Assembly: GCA_011525845.1 (NCBI GenBank) | Contig: WYBP01000008.1 | Location: 62,001-126,000, forward strand | Origin: Gemmatimonadaceae bacterium | Lineage (GTDB): Bacteria; Gemmatimonadota; Gemmatimonadetes; Gemmatimonadales; Gemmatimonadaceae | DNA length: 64,000 nt | Reading direction: 5' to 3' | Shown: in pieces, positions 21,474 through 30,643 of the stretch | Layout of the letters: every line of letters starts with the position of its first letter | Numbering within the stretch: the stretch's first letter is position 1 | Notes under the pieces: generated by a model | The model's input: the letters and a program-made list of their open reading frames with translations, nothing else | The model's database searches: none | Told to the model about the DNA's origin: nothing | Program-made: the position numbers and the translations under genes

Positions 21474-22142
21474 GTGCGCGGCCGGCTGATCGTATTCGAG
21501 GGGGGCGAGGGGGCGGGGAAGTCCACCCAGCTCCGCCGCCTCTCCGCGCGCCTCACGGCCACGGGCATCGCACACGCGCACTTCCGCGAGCCCGGGGGCA
21601 CACCGGTCGGCGACCGCATCCGCGAGCTCCTGCTGCACGGGAACGCGCCGATGGCGGCCCGGACCGAGGCCGCACTCTTCATCGCCTCGCGGGCGGAGCT
21701 CGTCGCGACCGCGGTGCGGCCCGCGCTGGAGCGTGGCGACCACGTGCTCCTCGACCGGTTCCTCCTCTCGACCTACGCCTACCAGATCCATGGGCGCGGC
21801 CTCCCCGAGGAGGTCGTGCGCACGGCCAACGCCCTCGCGACCGACGGGCTCGTCCCGGACCTCACCCTGCTCCTCACGCTCAGGCCGTCCGAGGGGCTCC
21901 AGCGGGCCGGCGCCCGGAGCGCGGCGGACCGGATCGAACGGGCCGAGGCGGAGTTCCACGAGAAGGTCGCGGCGGCGTTCGCGCGCTTCGCCGAGCCGGC
22001 CTGGCAGGCGGCGCACCCGGAGTGCGGGCCGATCGTGGCCATCCCCGGGGACGGTGACATGGACCGGGTGGAGGCACAGGTGCTGCGGGAAATGAGCACG
22101 CGCCTCCCCGCGATGACCCTCGACGGGGCGGGGGCCCGGTGA
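21474..22142 (+). CDS. tmk: dTMP kinase
   Basis: Phosphorylates dTMP to dTDP for DNA synthesis. The 222-residue protein shows the P-loop FEGGEGAGKSTQ, the DRX motif in LLDRFLLSTYAYQ, and the dTMP-binding FREPGGTPVGDRIRELLL. The GTG start is 13 bases after the YlbF-like gene, and the stop overlaps the S41 protease start (GTGA). Confidence 0.96.
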   Translation: MRGRLIVFEGGEGAGKSTQLRRLSARLTATGIAHAHFREPGGTPVGDRIRELLLHGNAPMAARTEAALFIASRAELVATAVRPALERGDHVLLDRFLLSTYAYQIHGRGLPEEVVRTANALATDGLVPDLTLLLTLRPSEGLQRAGARSAADRIERAEAEFHEKVAAAFARFAEPAWQAAHPECGPIVAIPGDGDMDRVEAQVLREMSTRLPAMTLDGAGAR

Positions 22143-23692
22143 GGAAGGACCGGTTCCTCCCCACGGTCGCCCTGATGCTGGCGGCCCTCTTCGCCGGCGG
22201 CTGGCTCGTGCAGCGCGCCGTGCGCGGGGGCGAGGCACGCTCGGCGCGCGAGGGCGCGGTGCTCCTCGACAAGGTCATGCAGCGCGTCCGCGAGCGGTAC
22301 GTGGAGCCGGTGGAGGAGGAGAGGCTCTGGGCGCTCGCGATGCAGGGGCTCCTCGAGCAGCTCGGCGACCCGAACACCACCTACCTCACGCCGGAGCGGC
22401 TCGAGCGGCTCACGCGCACGGCGAGCAACTCGTACGCGGGGGTCGGGCTCAGCCTCGACGTGCGCGGCGGCTGGGTGGTGGTGGCGCAGCCCCGTGCGGG
22501 CGGACCGGCGGAACGGGCCGGGTTGCTCGCCGGGGACCGGCTGATCGAGGTCGACGGCCGCTCGATGAAGGGGTGGACGGTCGGCGAGGCGGTCGAGGCG
22601 CTCCGAGGGCCCGTCGGGAGCACCGTCACGGTCGTCACCGAGCGCGCCCAGGGCACGCGCCTCCGCTTCACGCTCCAGCGCGCCGACATCCGGCTGCGCG
22701 CCGTCGCCCGCGCGATGGTGCTGGACGGCGGGGTGGGGTACCTGGCCATCACGACCTTCAGCGACTCGACGGAGTCCGAGGTGACGAGCACCGTCGACTC
22801 CCTGCGCGCGGCGGGGGCGCGGTCGATCGTGCTTGACCTGCGCGGGAACCCCGGAGGGCTCCTCGCGCAGGGGGTGCGCGTGGCGGACCTCTTCCTCGCG
22901 AACGGGCAGCGGATCGTGACCACGCAGGGACGCGTGGCGCAGGCCAACGCCTCCTACGTGGACGAGTCGGCCGAGCGCTGGGCCGACCTGCCGATCGTGG
23001 TGCTGGTGAACCACGGCACGGCCAGCGCGGCCGAGATCGTCGCGGGGGCCCTGCAGGACCACGACCGCGCGCTCGTCGTGGGGCGTCCGTCGTACGGGAA
23101 GGGGAGTGCGCAGGCGATCTACCCGCTCGACAACGGCGCGGCGCTCTCGCTCACCAACGCGCGCTGGTACACGCCGCTGGGCCGCAGCATCGAGTTTCCG
23201 CGCCCGGGCGAGCAGCGGCTCGCCGATGCGGACACGGCGCGCCCGGTGTTCCGGACCTCGGCGGGGCGCGCGGTCTACGGCGGCGGCGGGATCGTGCCCG
23301 ACGTGCTGGCCGGCGACAGCGCGCTCGTCCCCCCGGAGCGGCGTTTCTTCGCGGAACTCGGGGAGGACCGCCCCCGCTTCGAGGAGGCGCTCCGCGCCGA
23401 GGCGGCGGCGCTGATCCGCGCCGGCGCCGCGCGCGACTCGCTGTTCCGGGTGCAGCCCGCCTGGCGCGAGCGCATCGTGGCCGTACTCGGGCGCGACCGG
23501 CTGCGCGTGGACCCCGCGACGATCGAGAGCATCGGGCCCTACCTGGATCGCGCCCTCGGCACCGAGATCGCGCGGCAGGCGTTCGGGGCGTCGTATGCGC
23601 AGCGCCGCACGCTGCGCGACGACATCGTCGTGCAACGTGCGGCGGAGATCCTGCGTCGCGCGAAGGTCCCGCGCGACGTGTTCGGCGAGTAG
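22139..23692 (+). CDS. S41 family C-terminal processing peptidase
   Basis: A 517-residue periplasmic protease anchored by one N-terminal helix (about residues 8-24). A helical N-domain, a PDZ domain (about 95-180) and the catalytic domain follow. The Ser/Lys dyad is Ser296 in GTASAAEIVAGAL and Lys321 in RPSYGKGSAQ. Such enzymes trim C-termini of exported or damaged proteins. A C-terminal domain of ~130 residues after the catalytic core is longer than in minimal CtpA proteins. The gene converges with the M28 peptidase across a strong hairpin. Confidence 0.93.
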   Translation: MRKDRFLPTVALMLAALFAGGWLVQRAVRGGEARSAREGAVLLDKVMQRVRERYVEPVEEERLWALAMQGLLEQLGDPNTTYLTPERLERLTRTASNSYAGVGLSLDVRGGWVVVAQPRAGGPAERAGLLAGDRLIEVDGRSMKGWTVGEAVEALRGPVGSTVTVVTERAQGTRLRFTLQRADIRLRAVARAMVLDGGVGYLAITTFSDSTESEVTSTVDSLRAAGARSIVLDLRGNPGGLLAQGVRVADLFLANGQRIVTTQGRVAQANASYVDESAERWADLPIVVLVNHGTASAAEIVAGALQDHDRALVVGRPSYGKGSAQAIYPLDNGAALSLTNARWYTPLGRSIEFPRPGEQRLADADTARPVFRTSAGRAVYGGGGIVPDVLAGDSALVPPERRFFAELGEDRPRFEEALRAEAAALIRAGAARDSLFRVQPAWRERIVAVLGRDRLRVDPATIESIGPYLDRALGTEIARQAFGASYAQRRTLRDDIVVQRAAEILRRAKVPRDVFGE

Positions 23693-23718
23693 CGCGCGTC
23701 GCGCGCGTCGCGCGCTAC
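23689..23718. terminator. hairpin between convergent S41 and M28 genes
   Basis: GTAGCGCGCG (23689-23698) pairs perfectly with CGCGCGCTAC (23709-23718). The stem begins at the last codons of the S41 gene and includes its TAG. The sequence is nearly palindromic and would form on either transcript, so it may act as a bidirectional terminator. No T-run is present. Confidence 0.5.
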
Positions 23719-23728
23719 GGGCGCGCGC

Positions 23729-25306
23729 CTACTGCACCACCTTGCGCGGGAGCTTCTCCGCGCGCTGCGCCGCCTGCCAGACGAACGTCGCGAGCACCGC
23801 CGAGTTGAACTTCATGTCGGCCTCCTGGATCCGCTCGTAGACGTCCTGGCTCGAGTGGTGGGTGCGCGTGCCGTACTCCACCGGGTCCTGGATGAACTGG
23901 AACCCCGGGATCCCGATCGCGTCGAACGCGAGGTGGTCGGTGCCGCCCGTGTTCCGGATGGTGAGGGTGTTCATCCCCATCGCCTTGAACGGCCCCATCC
24001 AGGCGTCGAAGATCGGGCGCACGCCCTCGTTCCCCTGCAGGTAGACGCCGCGGATCTTCCCGGTGCCGTTGTCGAGGTTGAAGTAGCCGGAGACCTTCTC
24101 GTGCGCGGGCTTCACGCCGGTGGAGTCGCGGAACTGCTGCTGCATGTAGGCGCGGGACCCGAGGAGCCCCTGCTCCTCGCCGGTCCAGAGCGCGATCCGG
24201 ATGGTGCGCTTCGGCTTGAGGCCGAGTGCCTGGATGATGCGCACCGCCTCGAGCATCACCACCGAGCCGGCGGCGTTGTCGGTCGCCCCGGTGCCGGCGT
24301 GCCAGGAGTCGAAGTGCGCGCCGAGCATCACGATCTCGTCCTTCAGCTTCGGGTCGGTGCCGGGGATCTCGGCCACCACGTTGTACTCGTAGGGATCGGC
24401 GTCCGTGAAGCTGTTCCGCATGTCGAGCTCGAGCGCGACCGGCACGCCCTTCTCGAGCGTGCGCCAGAGGCGCCCGTAGTGCTCGATGCTGACGTGCACG
24501 TAGGGCGCGTTGGGGACCGTCGCGCTCTGCCGCGCGCCGGCGTTCCCGTTGTCGGTGAACACCGTGCCGCCGTCACCGCGGGCGGGCAGCAGGACGGCCG
24601 CGACCCCCTCGTCGGCGAAGAACGAGATGCCGGAGGCCGCCGAGGGCGAGAACGCGGGCTGCTGGAACTGGCCCGGCCCGCCCGGCCCCCCGGGACGCCC
24701 ACCTGCCGGCGGCTGCGCCGGCGGTGCGGCCATCTGCGCGAGCTGCTCATCGGTGAAGCGCGTCGCGGGCGCCGCGAAGAGCGCGTTCACCTCCCGCGGC
24801 GGCGTCACGAGGACGAACTTCCCGCGCAGCTTCCCCTTGTACTGGGCCAGGTCCTCGGGCTTCTCGATCCTCATGATCACGGCGTCGCCGCGCACGGGGC
24901 CGTTCGTCCCCAGCGACCAGGCACGCGGCGCGGCGACGATCGGGAAGGCCACGGGCGACACGGCGTGGAAGACGAAGCGTTCGTTGGTCCAGCCGCGGCC
25001 GAAGGGGCCCCAGCGCTCGAGGCGCGCGCTGGCGAGCCCCCACTCCTTGAGCTTGCCGACGGTCCACGCCGAGGCCTTGTCCAGGCCCGGCGAGCCGGTG
25101 AGGCGCGGGCCGTGCACGTCGGTGAGCCAGCTCATCACCGTCATCGCCTGCGAGCGCTCCATCGCCTCCGCCTTGATCCGCTCGATCGTGGCGGCGTCCA
25201 CGGACTCCTGCGCGCCGGCGCGCGTGGCCGGGCCCGCGGCGAGTGCCGCGAGGGCGATGAGTACCGTGAGGAACGACCGGCGTGGGCTTCCTGCGATCCG
25301 CTGCAT
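23729..25306 (-). CDS. exported M28 family metallopeptidase
   Basis: A 525-residue zinc aminopeptidase-type enzyme with a cleavable signal peptide (RRSFLTVLIALAALAAGP, cleavage near residue 30). A protease-associated-like region with a Pro/Gly-rich insert (about residues 185-215) precedes the catalytic domain. Metal ligands sit in MLGAHFDSWHAGTGATDNAAG, WTGEEQGLLGS (the Glu-Glu pair), GYFNLDNGTGK and THHSSQDVY. It probably degrades peptides in the periplasm or outside. AGGAG seven bases before ATG 25306 supports the start. It lies downstream of the DAHP synthase-LolA gene on the same strand. Confidence 0.93.
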   Translation of the reverse strand: MQRIAGSPRRSFLTVLIALAALAAGPATRAGAQESVDAATIERIKAEAMERSQAMTVMSWLTDVHGPRLTGSPGLDKASAWTVGKLKEWGLASARLERWGPFGRGWTNERFVFHAVSPVAFPIVAAPRAWSLGTNGPVRGDAVIMRIEKPEDLAQYKGKLRGKFVLVTPPREVNALFAAPATRFTDEQLAQMAAPPAQPPAGGRPGGPGGPGQFQQPAFSPSAASGISFFADEGVAAVLLPARGDGGTVFTDNGNAGARQSATVPNAPYVHVSIEHYGRLWRTLEKGVPVALELDMRNSFTDADPYEYNVVAEIPGTDPKLKDEIVMLGAHFDSWHAGTGATDNAAGSVVMLEAVRIIQALGLKPKRTIRIALWTGEEQGLLGSRAYMQQQFRDSTGVKPAHEKVSGYFNLDNGTGKIRGVYLQGNEGVRPIFDAWMGPFKAMGMNTLTIRNTGGTDHLAFDAIGIPGFQFIQDPVEYGTRTHHSSQDVYERIQEADMKFNSAVLATFVWQAAQRAEKLPRKVVQ

Positions 25307-25337
25307 GCACCGACTCCTGGGATGGTGTGTGGAGGGG

Positions 25338-25386
25338 ACCCGGCCGCCGCGCGCGGTGTGCGTCAGCGCGCTCCCGGCGGCCGGGT
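25338..25386 (-). terminator. long-stem hairpin over the stop codon of the DAHP synthase-LolA gene
   Basis: ACCCGGCCGCCG (25338-25349) pairs perfectly with CGGCGGCCGGGT (25375-25386), 12 bp. The 25-base loop contains the stop codon at 25363-25365. No T-run follows on the minus strand. It could limit read-through into the M28 gene or stabilise the 3' end. Confidence 0.4.
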
Positions 25387-27108
25387 CGGGACGGAACCGC
25401 CGAGCAGTGCCGCCTGGTCTATGACGCGCACGCCGGCCGGAGGGTTGAACACGAAGACGCCCTCCGGGAGCGATCCGCCGGTGCGCACGGTCACGAAGGT
25501 GAGGTCGCGCACGAGGCCGCTGGCCTCGACGAGCTGCACGCGGCGCACCAGCGCGCCGGCGGGCTCCACCCAGAGCGTCGCACTGGTGAAGGGCGAGTCG
25601 GGCGTCCGCGGCCTGAGGGCGATCGCGCGCACCGCGCGCCCGGCGACCGTCGTGTCGCCGAGGGAGGTGATGGTGTAGCGCCGGCGCGGCTCGCGGAGCA
25701 GGGAGGAGGCGAGGTCGAGCCCGGCGCCGGCGGCGCGCGGCACCTTCAGCACCTGCCCCTTCGCGGCGCTCGGCAGGTAGAGCCAGAGCACCGTGCCGTC
25801 CGCGACGATGCGGTCCTCCGCGGGGTCGTCGAACCGGAACGCGAAGTGCTCCGTGCCCCGCTGGAAGAAGTCGCCGCTCGAGCGCAGCACGACGTTCGTG
25901 CGCGGGTTGGTCAGCGTCTGCGTGAAGCTCGCCTGCAGCGTGCGCGCGGACTGGTAGCCCGCGGCCGCCCGCTCGAGCAGCGCGAAGGCGGCGGAGTCCG
26001 CCGCGCTCGCGGCGGGCACGGACTGCGCGTCGACGACGGCGGGCCGCACCGCGGCCCCCGCCAGCGCGAGCCCCGCGACGAGCGCGAGCGTCGCCACGCG
26101 CCGGCCGATCGCCTCGGCGATCAGCCGCAGCTGCCGCACCGTCTCGGTGAACTGCTCCGGCGTCTGCGACTGCGCGCCGTCGGAGATGGCCTTCTCCGGC
26201 TGCGGGTGCACCTCGATCAGGATGCCGTCCGCGCCCGCGGCCACGGCGGCGCGGGCCATCGGGAGCACCTTGTCGCGGCGCCCCGTGCCATGGCTCGGGT
26301 CCGCGACGATCGGGAGGTGCGAGAGCTGCTGGACGATCGGGATCGCCGTCAGGTCGAACAGGTTGCGCGCCGTGGTGTCGAAGCTGCGCAGTCCGCGCTC
26401 GCAGAGGATCACCTGGCCGTTCCCCTCGGCCAGGAGGTACTCCGCGGAGAGGAGGAGGTCCTGGATCGTGGCCGCCATCCCCCGCTTGAGGAGGACGGGC
26501 TTCCTCAGCTTCCCGACCGTCTTGAGCAGGGAGTAGTTCTGCATGTTGCGCGCGCCGATCTGGATGCAGTCGGCGTACTCCGCCACGAGCTCGGCCCCCG
26601 CGTCGTCCATCGCCTCGGTGACGATCGCGAGCCCGGTCTCCCGCTTGGCCAGCGCGAGGAGCTCCAGCCCCTGCTTGCCGAGCCCCTGGAAGGAGTAGGG
26701 GGAGGAGCGCGGCTTGAACGCCCCGCCGCGGAGTGCCACCGCGCCCGCCGCCTTCACCGCGCGTGCCGACGCGAGGATCTGCGCCTCGCTCTCCACGGAG
26801 CAGGGACCCGCGATGATCGGGACCTCGCGCCCGCCGAAGGCGACGCCCGGCGCGATCGTCACGACCGTGTTCTCCGGCCGCCACTCGCGCGAGACCTGCT
26901 TGTACGGGTTCGAGACGTGGATGACCTCGGCGACGCCGGGGAGGTCCTCGAACGCGGACCCATCGACGCGCCCGTCGTTGCCCACGAGCCCGACGGCGGT
27001 GCGCTGCGCGCCCGGCATCGGCGCCGCGGTGTACCCGCGCTCCCGGATCCGGTCGCAGACGGCGGCGATCTCCGCCTCCGTGGCGCCGTGCTTCATGACG
27101 ATCAGCAT
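25363..27108 (-). CDS. 3-deoxy-7-phosphoheptulonate synthase fused to a LolA-like lipoprotein carrier domain
   Basis: One uninterrupted 581-codon frame covers two unrelated proteins. Residues 1-~70 are the ferredoxin-like regulatory domain of class I-beta DAHP synthases. Residues ~75-336 are the catalytic barrel (IIAGPCSVES, KPRSSPYSFQGLG, IGARNMQNYSLLKTVG, VADPSHGTGRRDKV), which makes DAHP from PEP and erythrose 4-phosphate. It ends at the usual position (LIAEAIGRR). The next codon, a GTG at 26097, begins a typical signal peptide (VATLALVAGLALAGAAV) and a LolA-like domain (TLQASFTQTL, GDFFQRGTEHFAFRFD). An independent LolA start at 26097 (244 aa) is possible, but no stop codon ends the synthase first. 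ATG 27108 follows the smc stop by 10 bases. Confidence 0.88.
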   Translation of the reverse strand: MLIVMKHGATEAEIAAVCDRIRERGYTAAPMPGAQRTAVGLVGNDGRVDGSAFEDLPGVAEVIHVSNPYKQVSREWRPENTVVTIAPGVAFGGREVPIIAGPCSVESEAQILASARAVKAAGAVALRGGAFKPRSSPYSFQGLGKQGLELLALAKRETGLAIVTEAMDDAGAELVAEYADCIQIGARNMQNYSLLKTVGKLRKPVLLKRGMAATIQDLLLSAEYLLAEGNGQVILCERGLRSFDTTARNLFDLTAIPIVQQLSHLPIVADPSHGTGRRDKVLPMARAAVAAGADGILIEVHPQPEKAISDGAQSQTPEQFTETVRQLRLIAEAIGRRVATLALVAGLALAGAAVRPAVVDAQSVPAASAADSAAFALLERAAAGYQSARTLQASFTQTLTNPRTNVVLRSSGDFFQRGTEHFAFRFDDPAEDRIVADGTVLWLYLPSAAKGQVLKVPRAAGAGLDLASSLLREPRRRYTITSLGDTTVAGRAVRAIALRPRTPDSPFTSATLWVEPAGALVRRVQLVEASGLVRDLTFVTVRTGGSLPEGVFVFNPPAGVRVIDQAALLGGSVPTRPPGAR

Positions 27109-27118
27109 CGGCGCGCGC

Positions 27119-30100
27119 TCAGGCGGTCGAGCCGGCGGCCACGGCGGCGCGCTCGGCCGGGACATCCGCCTCGTCCACGGCGGGGCCGTTCATCCGCACG
27201 CTCACCAGCGACGACACCCCGGGCTCCTGCATCGTGACGCCGTACACGGCGTCCGCCGCCTCGGTGGTGGTGCGCGGGTTGTGCGTGATGACGATGAACT
27301 GCGTGTTCTTCTTGAACTGGTTCAGCATCTTCACGAAGCGCCCGATGTTCTGGTCGTCCAGGGGCGCGTCCACTTCGTCCAGGAGGCAGAAGGGGCTCGG
27401 CTTCGTGAGGAAGATGCCGAAGAGGAGCGAGAGCGCGACCAGCGCGCGCTCCCCGCTCGAGAGCAGGTGGATGCGCTGGGTCCGCTTGCCCCGCGGGCTC
27501 GCGTGGATCTCGATGTCGCAGTCGAGCGGCGCGTCGGGGTTCTCGAGCCGCAGGTCGCACTCGCCGCCGCCGAAGAGCGTCATGAAGATCTCGCGGAAGT
27601 GCGAGCGCACCTGCTCGAACGTGGCCAGGAAGAGGTCGCGCGCGGTGACGTCGATCTCCTTGATGGCCTGCTGGAGCTTGACCTGCGCCTCGGAGAGGTC
27701 GGCGCGCTGCGTGGTGAGGAACTCGAGGCGCTTGGTCTCCTCCTCGTGCTCCTCGATCGCGAGCGGGTTCACCGGACCGAGCTGCTCCACCTGGCGGCGG
27801 AGCTCCTCGGCCTCGGCGCGCAGCGCCTCCTCCTCGGCCTCGACCGGCGTGTAGCCGGCCATCAGCTCGTCGAGCGGCCGGCGCCACTCGACCTCGAGGC
27901 GCTCCTTGATGGTCGCTCTCTTCCCGGAGAGCTCCGTGAAGCGGAGCTCGGCGAGGTGCAACGCCTCGCCCCCCGCGTCGGCGCCGTGGCGCGCCTCGTC
28001 GAGCGCGCGCTCGGCGGCAGTGAGCGCCAGGTCGGCCGTGCGCACCCCCTCCTCCGCTGTGGCGAGGGAGGCGTCCGCCTCCTGCTGCGTGGTGCGGCGG
28101 GCCGCGATCTCGTCCTGCCAGACGGTCATCTGCTGCTCGAGCTGGCCGTCCTCCTCCGCCAGCGTCGCCAGCTCGCGCTCGAGCGCGGTGAGGCGCTGGG
28201 CGGCGGACTCGCGCTCGCGGTCCAGCCGCTCGCGCCGCTCCGTCGCGACCTGCCGGCGGGCCTCCGCCTGCGCGTGCGACACCTGGTGCGCGGCGCGCGC
28301 CTCGCGCGCCTCGTCCTGCGCCTGCTCGGCCGCCACGAGCGTGGCCCGCGCCGCGGCCGCGGCCTCGTCCGCCGTGATGAGCTCCTGCGCCGTCTGCTCC
28401 TGCGCGGCGATGCTCGCCGTCACGCGGTCGCCGAGCTCGGTGTGGCGGCCGGCGAGCCGCTCGCGCAGCGCGACGGCATCGGCGAGCTCGCGGGCGGCGC
28501 GCTCGCGCACCCGGTCACGTTCGTTGCGCACCTGCGCGGACTGCGCCGCGGCCTGCTGGGCCGCCGCCGCGGCGTCCGCGGCCTGGGCGGCATCGCCCTC
28601 CGCGCGCACCACGTCGTCGTGCACCTGCTGCGCCGCCGCCTGCACGAGGGCGCGCCGGGCCTCGATCGTGCCCAGCAGGGCGCGCGTCTCGTCGAGCTCC
28701 GCGCGCCGCCGGAGCGGACCGGCGCCGGCCTCGCGCGCCGGGAGCCAGACGGCGCCCCGCGCATCGATGAACCCGTTGCCGTCCGCGGTGGCACGCACGC
28801 GCCCCAGGAGGGCGCGCACCCAGCCCCCCGCGGGACCCTCGGCGCGCACGCGCGCCGCGAGCTCCGTGGCATCATTGCCGTTCCCCGCCACCGCGTCGAG
28901 CGGGAGGAGGAGGAGCGCGCCCGGGTTCGCCTCGGCGTGCCAGGCGCGCACGGCATCCGCGGCCGCACGGTCGCGCACCACCACCGCGTGCACCGTCGGC
29001 CCGAGGAAGCGCTCGACCTGCGCCGCCACGGCCGCGTCCGCGCCGATGAAGTCGGAGAGGGGGCCGAGCACCGCGTCGCCGCCGAAGCGGTCCTTCTCGC
29101 GCAGGAGCCGCGCCGCCGCGGGGGCGAGCCCCACGCGCTCACGCTCGAGCCCTTCGAGCGCCGCCAGCCGCCCCTGCAGCGCCGTGTGCTCCTCCTCCAC
29201 GCGCCGGACGTCGGCACGGGCGGTGGCTTCACGCTCGCGCGCACTGCGTGCCGCCGCGCGCGCCTGGTCGAGCGCGTTCTCGGCCGCGGCCGCCTGCTCG
29301 CGTGCCATCGCGAGCGCGTCGTCCGCCGAGCCCAGCTCACGCTCGGCGAGCGCGAGGCGCGAGGCGAGGGCCTCATGCTCCGCGAGCAGCGCCTCGCTCC
29401 GCTGGGCGACCTCGGCGAGCTCGCGCTCGGCGTTCTCGCGCTCGAGCTCGAGGCGCCGGGTGCGATCGCGGAGCTCACGCACGGCCCGGTCCGCGTCGTC
29501 CGCGGCCGTCCGCGCCTGGGCCACGCCCTGCCGCGTGCCCTCCTCGGCCTCCACCCGCTCGCGCAGCGCGGCGGCTGCGCCCTCGAGGGCCGCGGCGCAT
29601 TGCGTCTCGTCCGCCTGGGCCGCCTCGAACTCGGTGCGCACCCGGTCGCCGAACGCCGCCCCTTCCGCGCGCTCCTGCGCCGCGCGCTCGCGGCGGGTGA
29701 GCGCGTTGCGGTGGCGCTCCTCGGCCACGGCGAGCTGCTGCTGGAGCTCGAGCACTGCCTGGCGGGCGGCGGCGGCCACGGTGGCGCGCTCGTGGCGGGA
29801 CGTCTCCGCCGCGGCGCGCGCCGCGTGCGAGGTGTCGCGGGCGCGCTCGGCGTCGCGGACCGCCTGCTGCGCCGCGGGGACGGCCGCGCGGAGGCTTGCG
29901 AGGCGCTGCTCGAGGTCGGCGAGCTCGGCCTGCCACGCTGCCATCTCGCGCGAGGCGAGCGTGAGCTCCACGGCGAAGCGCCGGGTCATGATCTCGGCGT
30001 GCTTCTCCGCGCGCCGGCGCTGCCGGAGCAGCGAGCGCACCTGCGTCTGCACCTCGCTCGTGAGGTCGTCGATGCGGAGGAGGTCCGCGCTCGTCGCCTC

Positions 30101-30643
30101 GAGCTGGCGCTCGGTGCTGCGCCGCCGGTCGCGATAGAGCCCGACCCCCGCGGCCTCCTCGAAGAGCTCGCGCCGGTCGTCCGGGCGGTCGGAGAGGAGC
30201 GCATCGATCATCCGGCTCTCGATCACCACGCCGGAGTCGGCGCCGAGTCCCGTGCCGCGCACGAGGTCGTGGATGTCGCGGAGCCGGCAGGGGGCGCGGT
30301 TCAGGAAGTAGTCGCTCTCGCCGCTGCGCGAGAGGCGCCGCGTGATGACCACCTCCCGGAAGGGCACCGGGAGCTGGCCGTCGGCGTTCTCGAAGTGGAG
30401 CGAGACCTCGGCGATGTTCACGGCGCGACGGGCGGACGAGCCCTGGAAGATCACCTCTTCCATCTTCGCGCCGCGGAGCAGCCGCGCGCGCTGCTCGCCG
30501 AGCACCCAGCGCACGGCGTCGGAGACGTTCGACTTGCCGCAGCCGTTGGGGCCGACGATGGCCGTGACCCCGTCATCGAAGTCGAGGTGGGTGGGGTCCG
30601 CGAACGACTTGAATCCGTGCAACTCCAGCTTGGTCAACCGCAC
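27119..30643 (-). CDS. smc: chromosome segregation protein SMC
   Basis: A 1174-residue condensin ATPase that compacts and segregates chromosomes with ScpA/ScpB. Walker A is GPNGCGKSN at residues 31-39. Two very long Ala/Glu/Arg-rich coiled coils flank a hinge domain (about 500-640, including GAVWLPAREAGAGPL just after it). The C-terminal head has the signature LLSSGERALVALSLL and Walker B FCLLDEVDAPLDD. The GTG start at 30643 abuts the stop of the gene before it. The coiled coil explains the long spurious open frames on the other strand. Confidence 0.97.
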   Translation of the reverse strand: MRLTKLELHGFKSFADPTHLDFDDGVTAIVGPNGCGKSNVSDAVRWVLGEQRARLLRGAKMEEVIFQGSSARRAVNIAEVSLHFENADGQLPVPFREVVITRRLSRSGESDYFLNRAPCRLRDIHDLVRGTGLGADSGVVIESRMIDALLSDRPDDRRELFEEAAGVGLYRDRRRSTERQLEATSADLLRIDDLTSEVQTQVRSLLRQRRRAEKHAEIMTRRFAVELTLASREMAAWQAELADLEQRLASLRAAVPAAQQAVRDAERARDTSHAARAAAETSRHERATVAAAARQAVLELQQQLAVAEERHRNALTRRERAAQERAEGAAFGDRVRTEFEAAQADETQCAAALEGAAAALRERVEAEEGTRQGVAQARTAADDADRAVRELRDRTRRLELERENAERELAEVAQRSEALLAEHEALASRLALAERELGSADDALAMAREQAAAAENALDQARAAARSAREREATARADVRRVEEEHTALQGRLAALEGLERERVGLAPAAARLLREKDRFGGDAVLGPLSDFIGADAAVAAQVERFLGPTVHAVVVRDRAAADAVRAWHAEANPGALLLLPLDAVAGNGNDATELAARVRAEGPAGGWVRALLGRVRATADGNGFIDARGAVWLPAREAGAGPLRRRAELDETRALLGTIEARRALVQAAAQQVHDDVVRAEGDAAQAADAAAAAQQAAAQSAQVRNERDRVRERAARELADAVALRERLAGRHTELGDRVTASIAAQEQTAQELITADEAAAAARATLVAAEQAQDEAREARAAHQVSHAQAEARRQVATERRERLDRERESAAQRLTALERELATLAEEDGQLEQQMTVWQDEIAARRTTQQEADASLATAEEGVRTADLALTAAERALDEARHGADAGGEALHLAELRFTELSGKRATIKERLEVEWRRPLDELMAGYTPVEAEEEALRAEAEELRRQVEQLGPVNPLAIEEHEEETKRLEFLTTQRADLSEAQVKLQQAIKEIDVTARDLFLATFEQVRSHFREIFMTLFGGGECDLRLENPDAPLDCDIEIHASPRGKRTQRIHLLSSGERALVALSLLFGIFLTKPSPFCLLDEVDAPLDDQNIGRFVKMLNQFKKNTQFIVITHNPRTTTEAADAVYGVTMQEPGVSSLVSVRMNGPAVDEADVPAERAAVAAGSTA

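Noticed and set aside
23729-26884. A 1051-codon frame joining the M28 peptidase to upstream sequence
   Set aside because: The peptidase has its own Shine-Dalgarno, ATG and signal peptide at 25306; the upstream part is the wrong frame of the DAHP synthase-LolA gene.
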